Assembly (NCBI GenBank): GCA_965204525.1
Contig: OZ241994.1
Span: 3,782,001-3,846,000, forward strand
Direction of reading: 5' to 3'
From: Bin5 sp965204525
GTDB lineage: Bacteria; Chloroflexota; Anaerolineae; Caldilineales; Caldilineaceae
DNA length: 64,000 nucleotides
Shown: one piece after another, positions 7,578-19,819 of the stretch
Layout: each line of letters starts with the position of its first letter
Numbering within the stretch: position 1 is the stretch's first letter
Made by a program: the position numbers and the translations under genes
The notes under the pieces: generated by a model
Database searches by the model: none
What the model was told of the DNA's origin: nothing
What the model saw: the letters and a program-made list of their open reading frames with translations, nothing else

Positions 7578-10355
7578 ATGAAAACGACTTGGTCGACCAA
7601 AATTCCGGCATGGCTGCTCAAAGTCGTCCCGATCAGCCTGGCGATCATAATGGGTCTCTCCGCCTCGGTCCTGGCCCAATACAGCCCCCCTCATGAGGAA
7701 CCCGGTCCGGCGGTCGAGCGGCTCTACTTCAAAGCGTTCAACGTGGACCGCGCTCCGCTGGACCTGGAAGCCGGGGAGATGGACCTCTACTACTTCAATC
7801 TGAAGATTGCCGCGGCCCGCGAGCTGCGCGACAAAGAGGGCATCCAACTCTATGAGGCCCCCGCCAGCACCATTTCGTTGATCCTCAATCCGGCGCCCGC
7901 GCCCGAAGGAAGGTTGAACCCCTTTTCGATCAAGGAGGTGCGGCAGGCGATGCAGCGCTTGATCGACCGTGAGTTTGTGACCAGGGAGATCTACCAGGGC
8001 CAGGCGAGTCCGATGTACACCAACGTGGCCTCCACCGATTTCGACTATCTGACCGTCTTCGACGTGATCCAGCAGGCGGATTTGGACTATGATCCCGAAT
8101 ACGCCCGCCAACTGATCGCCGATGCCATGACCGAGGCCGGCGCGGCGCTGGTGGACGATGTGTGGCACTTCAACGAGCAACCGATCCGCCTGAAGTTCAT
8201 TATGCGCGTTGAGGACGAGCGGCGCGACGTAGGCGATCTGATTCGAGCGGCCCTGCAGGACGCCGGCTTTGCGGTCGCGGCCAATCGCCAGACCTTTGCT
8301 CCCGCCATCCAGACCGTCTATGCCACCGACCCGGCCCAGTTTGAATGGCATCTCTACACCGAAGGCTGGGGCCGCGGCGCGCCCAACCGCTATGACTTCG
8401 GCGGCATCAACTCCTTCTATGCCCCCTGGCTGGGAAACATGCCCGGCTGGAAAGAGGTCGGCTTCTGGCACTACGAAAATGAAGAACTGGATGATCTGGG
8501 CGAACGCCTCTTCAAGGGTGAGTTCGCCGACCAGGCCGAGCGCGACGACATGTATCGCGAAATGACCCGCATCGGCCTCGACGAGTCGGTCCGCATCTGG
8601 ATCGCTACCGTCATGAACGCTTTCCCCGTGCAGGCCGGCGTCGAGGGCATCACCCAGGACCTGGCCGCGGGACCGCGCGGCCTGTGGAGCCTGCGTTCGG
8701 CCTATAAGGCGGGCAGCGACGAACTGACCGTGGGCCACCTGTGGGTGTGGACCGAACGCACGACCTGGAACCCGGTCGGCGGATTCGGCGATGTCTACAG
8801 CAGCGACATCTGGCGGCATCTGCAGGACCCGGCCATTTGGAATGACCCCTTCACCGGGATCCCGGCGCCCTTCCGCATCGACTATGAGGTTGAGACGGCG
8901 GGGCCGGACGGCACGTTGGATGTGCCGGCGGACGCCATCATGTGGAACGCGCAACGGGGCCGGTGGACGAACGTGGGTGAAGAGGTGACTGCCACCAGCA
9001 AGGTCGTCTACGACTACAGCAAGTACTTCCAGGCTCCGTGGCATCATGGCCAGACGATCAGCATGGCCGATGTGCTCTATTCGATCTACCAGGGCTTCGA
9101 CCTGTCCTACAATCCTGATAAAGCCAAGATTGAAACGGTCATCGCCACGACAGCGCGCCCTTTTCTTGACACGATCAAGGGATACCGTGTGTTGGACGAA
9201 AATCGCATCGAAGCCTATGTGGACTTCTGGCATTTTGAGCAGAATTACATCGCCTCTTACGGCATCCCCGCCGGGTTGAGTACCCCTTGGGAGATGCTCT
9301 ATGCGATGGATGAGCTGGTATTCGGCCAGCGGCGGGCTGCGTATAGCGACACGGCTGCCGCCCGTTACAACGTGCCATGGATCAGCCTGGTGCTGGACCG
9401 CGATGCCCGGCTCGTGCGCAAGGCCATGTTGGATCTGCGCCGGTTAGAGACCATCCCCACAGACGTGTTCACCCTGCCCACTGCCGACGGCGAAACGGTC
9501 CTCACCAGCAGCGAAGAGGGCGTGGAACGTTACACCGCCGTGCTCGAATGGTTTGACGAAAAAGGCCACCTGGTGATCAGCAACGGCCCCTTCATGTTGG
9601 AGCGTTATGATCCACCGGCCCAATTCGCCGAACTGGTCGCCTTCCGTGACGAGAGCTATCCTTTCACCGCCAGCGATCTCTACCGCGGGCTGCCGGATCT
9701 GATCGAATATACCGAGATCGAAGCGCCGCCGATCGAGTTGGGCGCCGACTATGAAGTTACCTTGACGCTGGATGGGCCTGGCAATCTGTCCCTGCGCTAT
9801 CTGTTGATCGACACCGCCACCGGGGAGATCATCCAGCAGGGCGACGCCGACACCCTGGACGCCAACTGGTTTGCGATCAGAATGACTGCAGAGACCACGG
9901 ACGAGTTGGAGCTGGGGATTTACGAACTGGTGCTGGTTGCATACAGCGATGAGCTGGCCCGCATGGCGGAGCGGCGCCTCGAGCTGGAGGCGGATATCGC
10001 CATCATCGAAGAGGAGCCGGCAGCGGAGGAAACAGAATCCTCAGAAACAGAGGAAGCCTCATCTTCCGACTCGGATGAGGAGTCGTCCGAGGCCGCAGCC
10101 GAAGAGGAAGAGAGCGAATCGGAATCCGCGGCGGAAACTGCAGCGGATTCCGATGAGGCAAAGTCAGACACGGAATCCGACTCAGAATCGGATACGGAAA
10201 CCGAATCGGAGAGCGCAGAGGCCGAATCTACAGAAGCTGAATCCGAAGAGGCGGAATCCGAACCCGCCGGCGGGCTGCCGGTGACCCCAGTCGTCGGAGC
10301 CGTGGTCATTATCATCATCCTTGGCGGCATCCTGCTCGCGCGTCGCAGACGTTAA
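7578..10355 (+). CDS. ABC transporter solute-binding protein, family 5, with acidic stalk and C-terminal membrane anchor
   Basis: A 925-residue family 5 (OppA/DppA-like) substrate-binding protein. The signal peptide ends near residue 33 (S-V-L-A-Q) and has no lipobox cysteine. The binding domain is much longer than the usual 520-600 residues. Residues about 815-895 form an almost pure Ser/Glu/Asp/Ala stalk, and the protein ends with a hydrophobic helix (about 900-920) and R-R-R-R. The binding protein is therefore held by a C-terminal transmembrane helix and not by an N-terminal lipid, an arrangement better known from archaea. The permeases and second ATPase follow directly. The substrate is undetermined. 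Family 5 covers peptides, nickel, opines and some sugars. Confidence 0.85.
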   Translation: MKTTWSTKIPAWLLKVVPISLAIIMGLSASVLAQYSPPHEEPGPAVERLYFKAFNVDRAPLDLEAGEMDLYYFNLKIAAARELRDKEGIQLYEAPASTISLILNPAPAPEGRLNPFSIKEVRQAMQRLIDREFVTREIYQGQASPMYTNVASTDFDYLTVFDVIQQADLDYDPEYARQLIADAMTEAGAALVDDVWHFNEQPIRLKFIMRVEDERRDVGDLIRAALQDAGFAVAANRQTFAPAIQTVYATDPAQFEWHLYTEGWGRGAPNRYDFGGINSFYAPWLGNMPGWKEVGFWHYENEELDDLGERLFKGEFADQAERDDMYREMTRIGLDESVRIWIATVMNAFPVQAGVEGITQDLAAGPRGLWSLRSAYKAGSDELTVGHLWVWTERTTWNPVGGFGDVYSSDIWRHLQDPAIWNDPFTGIPAPFRIDYEVETAGPDGTLDVPADAIMWNAQRGRWTNVGEEVTATSKVVYDYSKYFQAPWHHGQTISMADVLYSIYQGFDLSYNPDKAKIETVIATTARPFLDTIKGYRVLDENRIEAYVDFWHFEQNYIASYGIPAGLSTPWEMLYAMDELVFGQRRAAYSDTAAARYNVPWISLVLDRDARLVRKAMLDLRRLETIPTDVFTLPTADGETVLTSSEEGVERYTAVLEWFDEKGHLVISNGPFMLERYDPPAQFAELVAFRDESYPFTASDLYRGLPDLIEYTEIEAPPIELGADYEVTLTLDGPGNLSLRYLLIDTATGEIIQQGDADTLDANWFAIRMTAETTDELELGIYELVLVAYSDELARMAERRLELEADIAIIEEEPAAEETESSETEEASSSDSDEESSEAAAEEEESESESAAETAADSDEAKSDTESDSESDTETESESAEAESTEAESEEAESEPAGGLPVTPVVGAVVIIIILGGILLARRRR

Positions 10356-10368
10356 CAGCACTGCTGTA

Positions 10369-11424
10369 ATGTCACTTTTTCGTCCCCTCCTCGTCCGTTC
10401 CCTCACCATGGTCGGGGTTTTCTTCGTCGTCCTGCTCATGCTGGTGCTGACGCTGGGCCTGACCGGCTTCTCCGACCGCATTCTTGCAGCAACGATAGGA
10501 GAGCAGCTGCGCGCCGAGCGAACCGCGCTGGCCGAGACCATCCGCGACCCCGATGAGATGGAAAAGGTGCTGGAGAAGCGCCGCGAGGAGTTGGAGATCT
10601 TCTATGGGTTGCGCACGCCCTGGTACTATCGCCTCCCACGCACCGCGTTGCGGGTGTTGACCCTCGACCTGGGCGAAGCCCGTTCGCTGCGCAGCTTCGA
10701 CGGCAGCAACCGCGTCTTCGATATCGTGACCGAGCGCGTGCCCAACTCCATGCTCCTGCTCACCACATCGTTCATCATCACCGCCATCATCGGCATCAGC
10801 GGCGGCTCCTATCTTGCCACCCGCCAGGGTTCCTGGCTGGATCGCTTTGTCTCCGGCTTTGCGGCCGTTTCCTTTGCCATCCCCACCTGGTGGATCGGCA
10901 TCCTGTTCATACTGATTCTCTCCATCCAGCTGCGAATCCTTCCTTCCGGTGGCATGTACAGCACGCCGCCGCCTACAGAGCCCCTGCCCCGCTTCTTCGA
11001 CCTTGTCTCACATGCTCTGCTGCCGGTGATTACCCTGGTTCTCGTCAGCTTTGGGCCGTCGATCTACTCGATTCGCACCATCACACTCAATATCGCCCAG
11101 GAAGACCATGTCAAGATCGCCCGCGCCAAAGGTCTGCCCGAAAGCCGGGTTCGCCTCCGTCACATTCTGCGCGTGGCCGCCCCGCCGATCGTCACCGGCC
11201 TCATGTTCGGCCTGGCCGGGTCGGTGTCAGGCTCGATTCTGGTGGAGACCGTCTTTAACTGGCAGGGTATGGGCCGGCTCTACTACGATGCCCTCGCCGG
11301 CACGCCCGATGAAAACGTCATCGTTGCCCTCACCTTCATCTTCACTCTGATGTATGTCGTGATCCGCATCGTACTGGAAGTGCTCTACGTCTTCCTCGAT
11401 CCCCGTGTGAGGTACACAGACTGA
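10369..11424 (+). CDS. Opp/Dpp-type ABC transporter permease (OppB/DppB-like)
   Basis: A 351-residue inner-membrane permease of the binding-protein-dependent transport family. A first helix at about residues 8-30 is followed by an extracytoplasmic segment of about 90 residues, then a block of about five helices. The cytoplasmic EAA-type loop includes A-R-A-K-G-L-P-E followed by R-H-I-L-R, the contact site for the ATPases. The start at 10369 is chosen because it lies 13 bases after the stop of the binding-protein gene and begins right before the first helix. A longer frame would overlap that gene. It pairs with the OppC-like permease at 11498. Confidence 0.88.
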   Translation: MSLFRPLLVRSLTMVGVFFVVLLMLVLTLGLTGFSDRILAATIGEQLRAERTALAETIRDPDEMEKVLEKRREELEIFYGLRTPWYYRLPRTALRVLTLDLGEARSLRSFDGSNRVFDIVTERVPNSMLLLTTSFIITAIIGISGGSYLATRQGSWLDRFVSGFAAVSFAIPTWWIGILFILILSIQLRILPSGGMYSTPPPTEPLPRFFDLVSHALLPVITLVLVSFGPSIYSIRTITLNIAQEDHVKIARAKGLPESRVRLRHILRVAAPPIVTGLMFGLAGSVSGSILVETVFNWQGMGRLYYDALAGTPDENVIVALTFIFTLMYVVIRIVLEVLYVFLDPRVRYTD

Positions 11425-11497
11425 TGCCGAACGGCAGTTCTCCGACTGGGGCGCCATCTGGGCCCCGACCGAAGACCGGCGCAAGGAGGAAAACGCT

Positions 11498-12934
11498 GTG
11501 AGCAGGGCCAACGCCTTGCAGGTGCTTCTGCGCAGCGGGCCGGGCTTCGGCGGCGTCAGCCTCTTGTGCCTGCTGATTGTGGTGGCTCTCTACGTGTTGC
11601 TCGTATTTCCACTGGATTTCGGCGAGAGCCAGTGGAGCAATCCCATCGTCTGGGTGGATAACCCTAAAGCGGTGCCGCCGACCTGGACCAACTCACTTCG
11701 CCGGGAGGCCCGGCCTCCCCACCGTATCTTCGAAGGTACGGTGCCGCACACCGTGCAGATGGCCCGCAGCGGGCCGGTCCACAGCTGGCGTTTCCCCCTG
11801 ACCTATGCCTCTTCCCATCCTCCGACCTTCCTGGCCGTCACCCTCGCCGACGTCAAATATGCAGAACGCCCGCCCCTGGTGCTGATCTCGCTCAAACGGC
11901 CGGACGGCAAACAGCTACGCATCTACCGCCACACGGTGCGCGGTCCCCGTGAAGGTGAGAGCGGACCGTTCCTGCGTTATGGCCAAACGCCGTTGCGTGT
12001 GCAACTGAGCACCGACGAAGCAACCGTGACCGCGGTGCAGAATTTCCTTGCCGACGAGTTTGATCTGCGGCTGGACGGCGCGCAGATCGGCGGACGCGTA
12101 GATCGTTTCCTCTTTGGCGTCCCCACCGGCGACTCTGAGGAAGCTTTCGCGCCCCTGACCGGCGACTATGAGATCATCGTCCAGGCCGCATTGCGGGAGG
12201 AGGGCGACAGCGTGGGGAAAGTGCGCTTCGTCGTGGGCGGCGCGGTATTCGGCCTGATGGGTACCGATAGCTTGGGCAGAGACCTGGCCCGGGGCCTGCT
12301 GTTCGGGGTGCCCGTCGCGCTCTTCATCGGCGTCATCGCCGCCCTGATGTCTACCGCGATCGGCACATCGCTGGGCATTGCCAGCGGTTATCTGGGCGGA
12401 CGGGCCGACATCACGATCCAGCGCATCTCCGATATCGTTGCCAACGTGCCTGTGTTGCCGCTGCTCATCTTTATGCTTTTCATCGTCGGCCCCAGCCTGT
12501 GGATGATCATCTTCATCCTCGTCATCTTCGGTTGGCCGGGTCTGACCATCCAGATCCGCAGTATGGTCCTCCACATGCGCACCAACCAGTTGCTCGAAGC
12601 CATTCAGAGCCTGGGCGCGTCGCGGCGGCGGGTGATGTTCCGCCACATCCTGCCCCAGATCACCCCCTACGTCTTCGCCCAACTCATCTTCGGCGCCCCC
12701 GCCGCGATTCTGTCCGAAGCGGGCCTCAGCTTTCTCGGCCTCGGCGATCCCTCCATCCCCACCTGGGGACAGATACTTGAGGCCGGCTTCCGCACCGGCG
12801 GCATCTATCTCGGCTACTGGTGGTGGATCGTGCCTCCCGGCCTCTGCATCGTTCTTACCGCCCTCACCTTCATGCTGCTTGGGTTGGGCATCGAACCGGT
12901 GGTGAACCCGCGGCTGAGGCGATCGCCGCCATGA
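11498..12934 (+). CDS. Opp/Dpp-type ABC transporter permease with large extracytoplasmic insert (OppC/DppC-like)
   Basis: A 478-residue permease, well above the usual 280-320 of OppC/DppC. The N-terminal helix (about residues 18-37) is followed by some 200 residues of soluble, beta-rich sequence (about 45-250), and then by the normal five-helix core starting at G-T-D-S-L-G-R-D, a motif typical of OppC. The EAA loop has A-I-Q-S-L-G-A-S-R-R-R and R-H-I-L-P. GTG 11498 is supported by AAGGAGG about 8 bases upstream, and in-frame extension is blocked by a stop at 11408. The insert could be a docking platform for the membrane-anchored binding protein or beta-propeller protein, which is inference. 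Its stop overlaps the next start by ATGA. Confidence 0.87.
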   Translation: MSRANALQVLLRSGPGFGGVSLLCLLIVVALYVLLVFPLDFGESQWSNPIVWVDNPKAVPPTWTNSLRREARPPHRIFEGTVPHTVQMARSGPVHSWRFPLTYASSHPPTFLAVTLADVKYAERPPLVLISLKRPDGKQLRIYRHTVRGPREGESGPFLRYGQTPLRVQLSTDEATVTAVQNFLADEFDLRLDGAQIGGRVDRFLFGVPTGDSEEAFAPLTGDYEIIVQAALREEGDSVGKVRFVVGGAVFGLMGTDSLGRDLARGLLFGVPVALFIGVIAALMSTAIGTSLGIASGYLGGRADITIQRISDIVANVPVLPLLIFMLFIVGPSLWMIIFILVIFGWPGLTIQIRSMVLHMRTNQLLEAIQSLGASRRRVMFRHILPQITPYVFAQLIFGAPAAILSEAGLSFLGLGDPSIPTWGQILEAGFRTGGIYLGYWWWIVPPGLCIVLTALTFMLLGLGIEPVVNPRLRRSPP

Positions 12935-13902
12935 CATCGCTCCTCGACGTCCGCGATCTCACCTTCCACTATGCCGACCGGGCCGGCGCTGTGCGCGCGG
13001 TGGACAACGTCTCCTTCTCCCTCGCGAGCGGCGGCTCTGCCCTTGGTCTCGTGGGCGAATCGGGCAGCGGAAAAACCTCGCTCGCCCTCGCCATCATGCG
13101 CATGCTGCCCACAAACGTGGCCCGCTATGACGGCGAAATCTGGTTGAACGGGCAGGAGCTTCTCTGCATGGCGGACGACCGTTTTCGGCAGGAGATTCGC
13201 TGGCGCAAGCTGTCCCTGGTCCCCCAAGGCGCGCAGAACGGCTTTAATCCTGTCCTGCGCGTAGGGGAGCAGATCATCGAACCGCTGATGGTGAGCGGAA
13301 CCGCCGGCAAACAGGATGCGAGCGCCCGCGCCCTGGAACTGCTGGCCTATGTGGGGCTGCCCGCAGATGTATATGACCGCTATCCGCATGAGCTCAGCGG
13401 CGGCATGAAGCAGCGCGCCATGATCGCCGCCGCCCTGATCCTGGATCCGCCCGTGGTCATCATGGACGAGCCCACTTCGGCCCTGGACGCCAGCGTTCAG
13501 ACCCAGATCACCAACCTGCTCAAACGGCTGAAGCAGGACATGAACCTGGCCATCATCTTTATCACGCACGACATCGCCCTGGCGAGCGATGTGTGCGACG
13601 ATCTGGCCGTGGTCTATGCCGGAGAAATCGTCGAGATCGGCAGCGCGGATCAGGTGCTGCTGCACCCCAGCCACCCCTATACGCAACGGCTTCTGGCCAG
13701 CATCCCCCGGCTTCACGCCGACACCACCCCGCAGTTCATCCCCGGCGCGCCGCCGGACCTGCGCGAGCCGCCTGCGGGTTGCCGTTTTCACCCGCGCTGC
13801 CCTCTGGTTTTTGAGCCGTGCGCACAGGAAAGCCCGCCGGCCTTTGAACCCGAGGATGGTCAACTGGCAAGATGCTGGCTGTTTGAGGATGGGCAAGGGT
13901 AG
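12931..13902 (+). CDS. oligopeptide/dipeptide-type ABC transporter ATP-binding protein (OppD/DppD-like)
   Basis: A 323-residue ABC ATPase. It has Walker A GESGSGKT (about residues 38-45), signature LSGGM with K-Q-R, Walker B I-M-D-E-P, D-loop S-A-L-D, switch H in I-T-H-D, and the C-terminal extension with G-C-R-F-H-P-R-C. The ATG at 12931 overlaps the stop of the permease gene (ATGA), so the two are translationally coupled. Frames extending further upstream read into the permease gene and are discarded. Together with the ATPase at 3821 it forms the heterodimeric motor. It closes the locus, 125 bases before the end of the 5S rRNA on the other strand. Confidence 0.9.
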   Translation: MTSLLDVRDLTFHYADRAGAVRAVDNVSFSLASGGSALGLVGESGSGKTSLALAIMRMLPTNVARYDGEIWLNGQELLCMADDRFRQEIRWRKLSLVPQGAQNGFNPVLRVGEQIIEPLMVSGTAGKQDASARALELLAYVGLPADVYDRYPHELSGGMKQRAMIAAALILDPPVVIMDEPTSALDASVQTQITNLLKRLKQDMNLAIIFITHDIALASDVCDDLAVVYAGEIVEIGSADQVLLHPSHPYTQRLLASIPRLHADTTPQFIPGAPPDLREPPAGCRFHPRCPLVFEPCAQESPPAFEPEDGQLARCWLFEDGQG

Positions 13903-13970
13903 AGGTTGAAACTGGAAGCGGTATCCAGGCAGGCGCCGGAAGACGCGAGCTGAACAGGCGCGTCCCTGAG

Positions 13971-14000
13971 AAAACGAAAAACTCCCGCTAAGGGAGTTTC
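13971..14000 (-). terminator. intrinsic terminator of the rRNA operon
   Basis: On the minus strand AAACTCCC-(5-nt loop)-GGGAGTTT is followed by TTTTTCGTTTTCT. It lies about 28 bases after the 3' end of 5S rRNA. The stem could also act on the plus-strand Opp transcript, but the U-tract favours the rRNA direction. Confidence 0.8.
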
Positions 14001-14027
14001 CGAACTACTGATATATAAGAAAGAGGA

Positions 14028-14146
14028 GGTTGGCAGCGGTCTACTCTCACACGGGGTCGCCCCCGCACTACCATCGACGCTGGTGGACTTTACTGCCGGG
14101 TTCGGGATGGGACCGGGTGTTTCCCCACCGCTCTTGCCACCAACTC
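14028..14146 (-). rRNA. rrf: 5S ribosomal RNA
   Basis: The minus strand shows the 5S hallmarks: terminal helix halves UUGGUGGC and GCUGCCAA, the internal ...CCCGAACCCGGCAGU... segment and a length of about 118 nt. It is the last gene of the 16S-tRNA-23S-5S operon, about 205 nt after 23S, and is followed by a terminator. The ends may be off by one to three bases. Confidence 0.93.
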
Positions 14147-14291
14147 CTCTTTACTCACGCAGGTTGTAAGGTTGCGAGCGGACATGGTTTGCATGCTGAT
14201 GTGTCTGATGTGTGCATGCTGGTCATGCGGCAGAGCCGCTGATGTTGTGTCAGGGGGTCTGCCAGGTTGCCATTCGCAGTGCCGCTTGTCT

Positions 14292-14336
14292 GGCACACTA
14301 AGAACTGAACAGGATAAGGAAGTACTGCTACAGGCG
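14292..14336 (-). repeat. 3' half of the 23S rRNA processing stem
   Basis: This 45-base segment downstream of 23S is nearly the exact reverse complement of 17342-17386 upstream of 23S. Bases 14292-14316 pair with only two mismatches or wobbles against 17362-17386. In the precursor RNA the two would form a long duplex that closes off the whole 23S, the usual RNase III substrate. Confidence 0.8.
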
Positions 14337-14353
14337 CAAGAAGATACACATAC

Positions 14354-17296
<2,943 letters not shown>

Positions 17297-17341
17297 TGCT
17301 GTGTGCGGAGCAACGACCCGAAAGCCGCCGCTCACTTCCTA

Positions 17342-17386
17342 CTCCTACAGCAGTTCTTCTCTATCCTATTCAGTTCTTAATGTGCC
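17342..17386 (-). repeat. 5' half of the 23S rRNA processing stem
   Basis: Partner of 14292-14336. On the RNA it begins GGCACAUUAAGAACUGAA, and it pairs with the region after the 23S 3' end. The core GGCACATTAA also occurs in the 16S stem, so the two stems share a sequence. Confidence 0.8.
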
Positions 17387-17529
17387 ATCCCTGCTACTGC
17401 TTCCCGCTCGCAGTCGACCGGATTTCCTGACTCCAGCCTTCCGCTTCACAGCCGGCCGGGCCTGCAGAACCCTTCCCCGCTGCCATCACACAGCTTCCGC
17501 TCCTGCTCCCCGCTTCCGCCGTACGACTG

Positions 17530-17603
<74 letters not shown>

Positions 17604-17631
17604 TCTCCACTTGCCCTGACTTCTCTTCAGA

Positions 17632-17667
17632 GGCACATTAACCCCTGAAAAGTGACAAGATAACCGG
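17632..17667 (-). repeat. 3' half of the 16S rRNA processing stem
   Basis: Within the spacer between 16S and tRNA-Ile. It pairs in the RNA with the leader segment 19493-19525 through three blocks: GGCACATTAAC/GTTAATGTGCC, GAAGAGTG/CACTTTTC and CAAGATAA/TTATCTTG. This would bring the two ends of pre-16S together for RNase III. Confidence 0.75.
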
Positions 17668-17792
17668 CCTCTTACAGACCTTTACCGCTTGCTGCTGCAG
17701 ACGTCTCCGCTTCCCCGACAACACAGCAACTGCACTGTATAGCCACTACACTGTACAGAATCTGCGCCGTCTCCACGAAAACGCCTTCGCTT

Positions 17793-19318
<1,526 letters not shown>

Positions 19319-19687
19319 TTCGCTGCTGCCCCCTAAGCGTACCTCCTGCTCCCAGTACACCCGGAAACAACAGCACCTCTACGCAAAGCTCTTCTAAACT
19401 CTCAAGTCATCTCGCTCCCAAACCACCCCGCATCCCAAACAACACCGGAACACAGAGCAACCCGAAAACGACTGACAGGTCTGCTGGACTCGCTTATCTT
19501 GCCACTCTTCAACTGTTAATGTGCCGCAACTTTCCTACTCTACTACATAACCCGCCGCCAAACCAAATCCCGATCCAACTGATCTGTATGCGGTTTGGCC
19601 GCTGGTTACCTCGTCCCCAACCTACGGTTTCCCAGACGTTGCTGCAGCAATCGCCCGGATAATAGAGATCGAGGGACAAGAGTGACC
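19319..19687 (-). other. rRNA operon leader, including 5' half of the 16S processing stem (19493-19525)
   Basis: About 360 bases between the predicted transcription start and the 16S 5' end, with no gene. Bases 19493-19525 form the 5' arm of the 16S processing stem. The arm starts GGCACAUUAAC on the RNA and contains GAAGAGUG and CAAGAUAA. I looked for a boxA antitermination element and found no convincing match. Confidence 0.7.
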
Positions 19688-19716
19688 AATTTACCCCAGC
19701 GTCACACCCTTGTCAA
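19688..19716 (-). promoter_or_regulatory. candidate rRNA operon promoter
   Basis: On the minus strand a perfect TTGACA (19716-19711) is followed after 17 bases by TAAATT (19693-19688). It is the only well-spaced pair found between the 16S leader and the end of the next gene at 19820, and it points toward 16S. Confidence 0.6.
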
Positions 19717-19819
19717 ATCTCGATCAAGCCGAAATTTCGAAAACCATTTGCAGCCAGACCTGATTCTATTCTGGGACAACTGTGCCAGCTGCAGATTCCA
19801 TGGACAAGAATCCGTAGGG

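Noticed and set aside
10000..10265. Low-complexity GAA/TCC-rich stretch considered as a microsatellite
   Set aside because: It encodes the acidic Ser/Glu stalk of the binding protein in frame, with varied codons and no fixed repeat unit.
11424..11501. 25-codon frame between the two permease genes (start overlapping the first stop, stop overlapping the next start)
   Set aside because: The tight overlaps suggest a possible coupling peptide, but it contains the Shine-Dalgarno of the next gene and is too short and basic to support as a gene.
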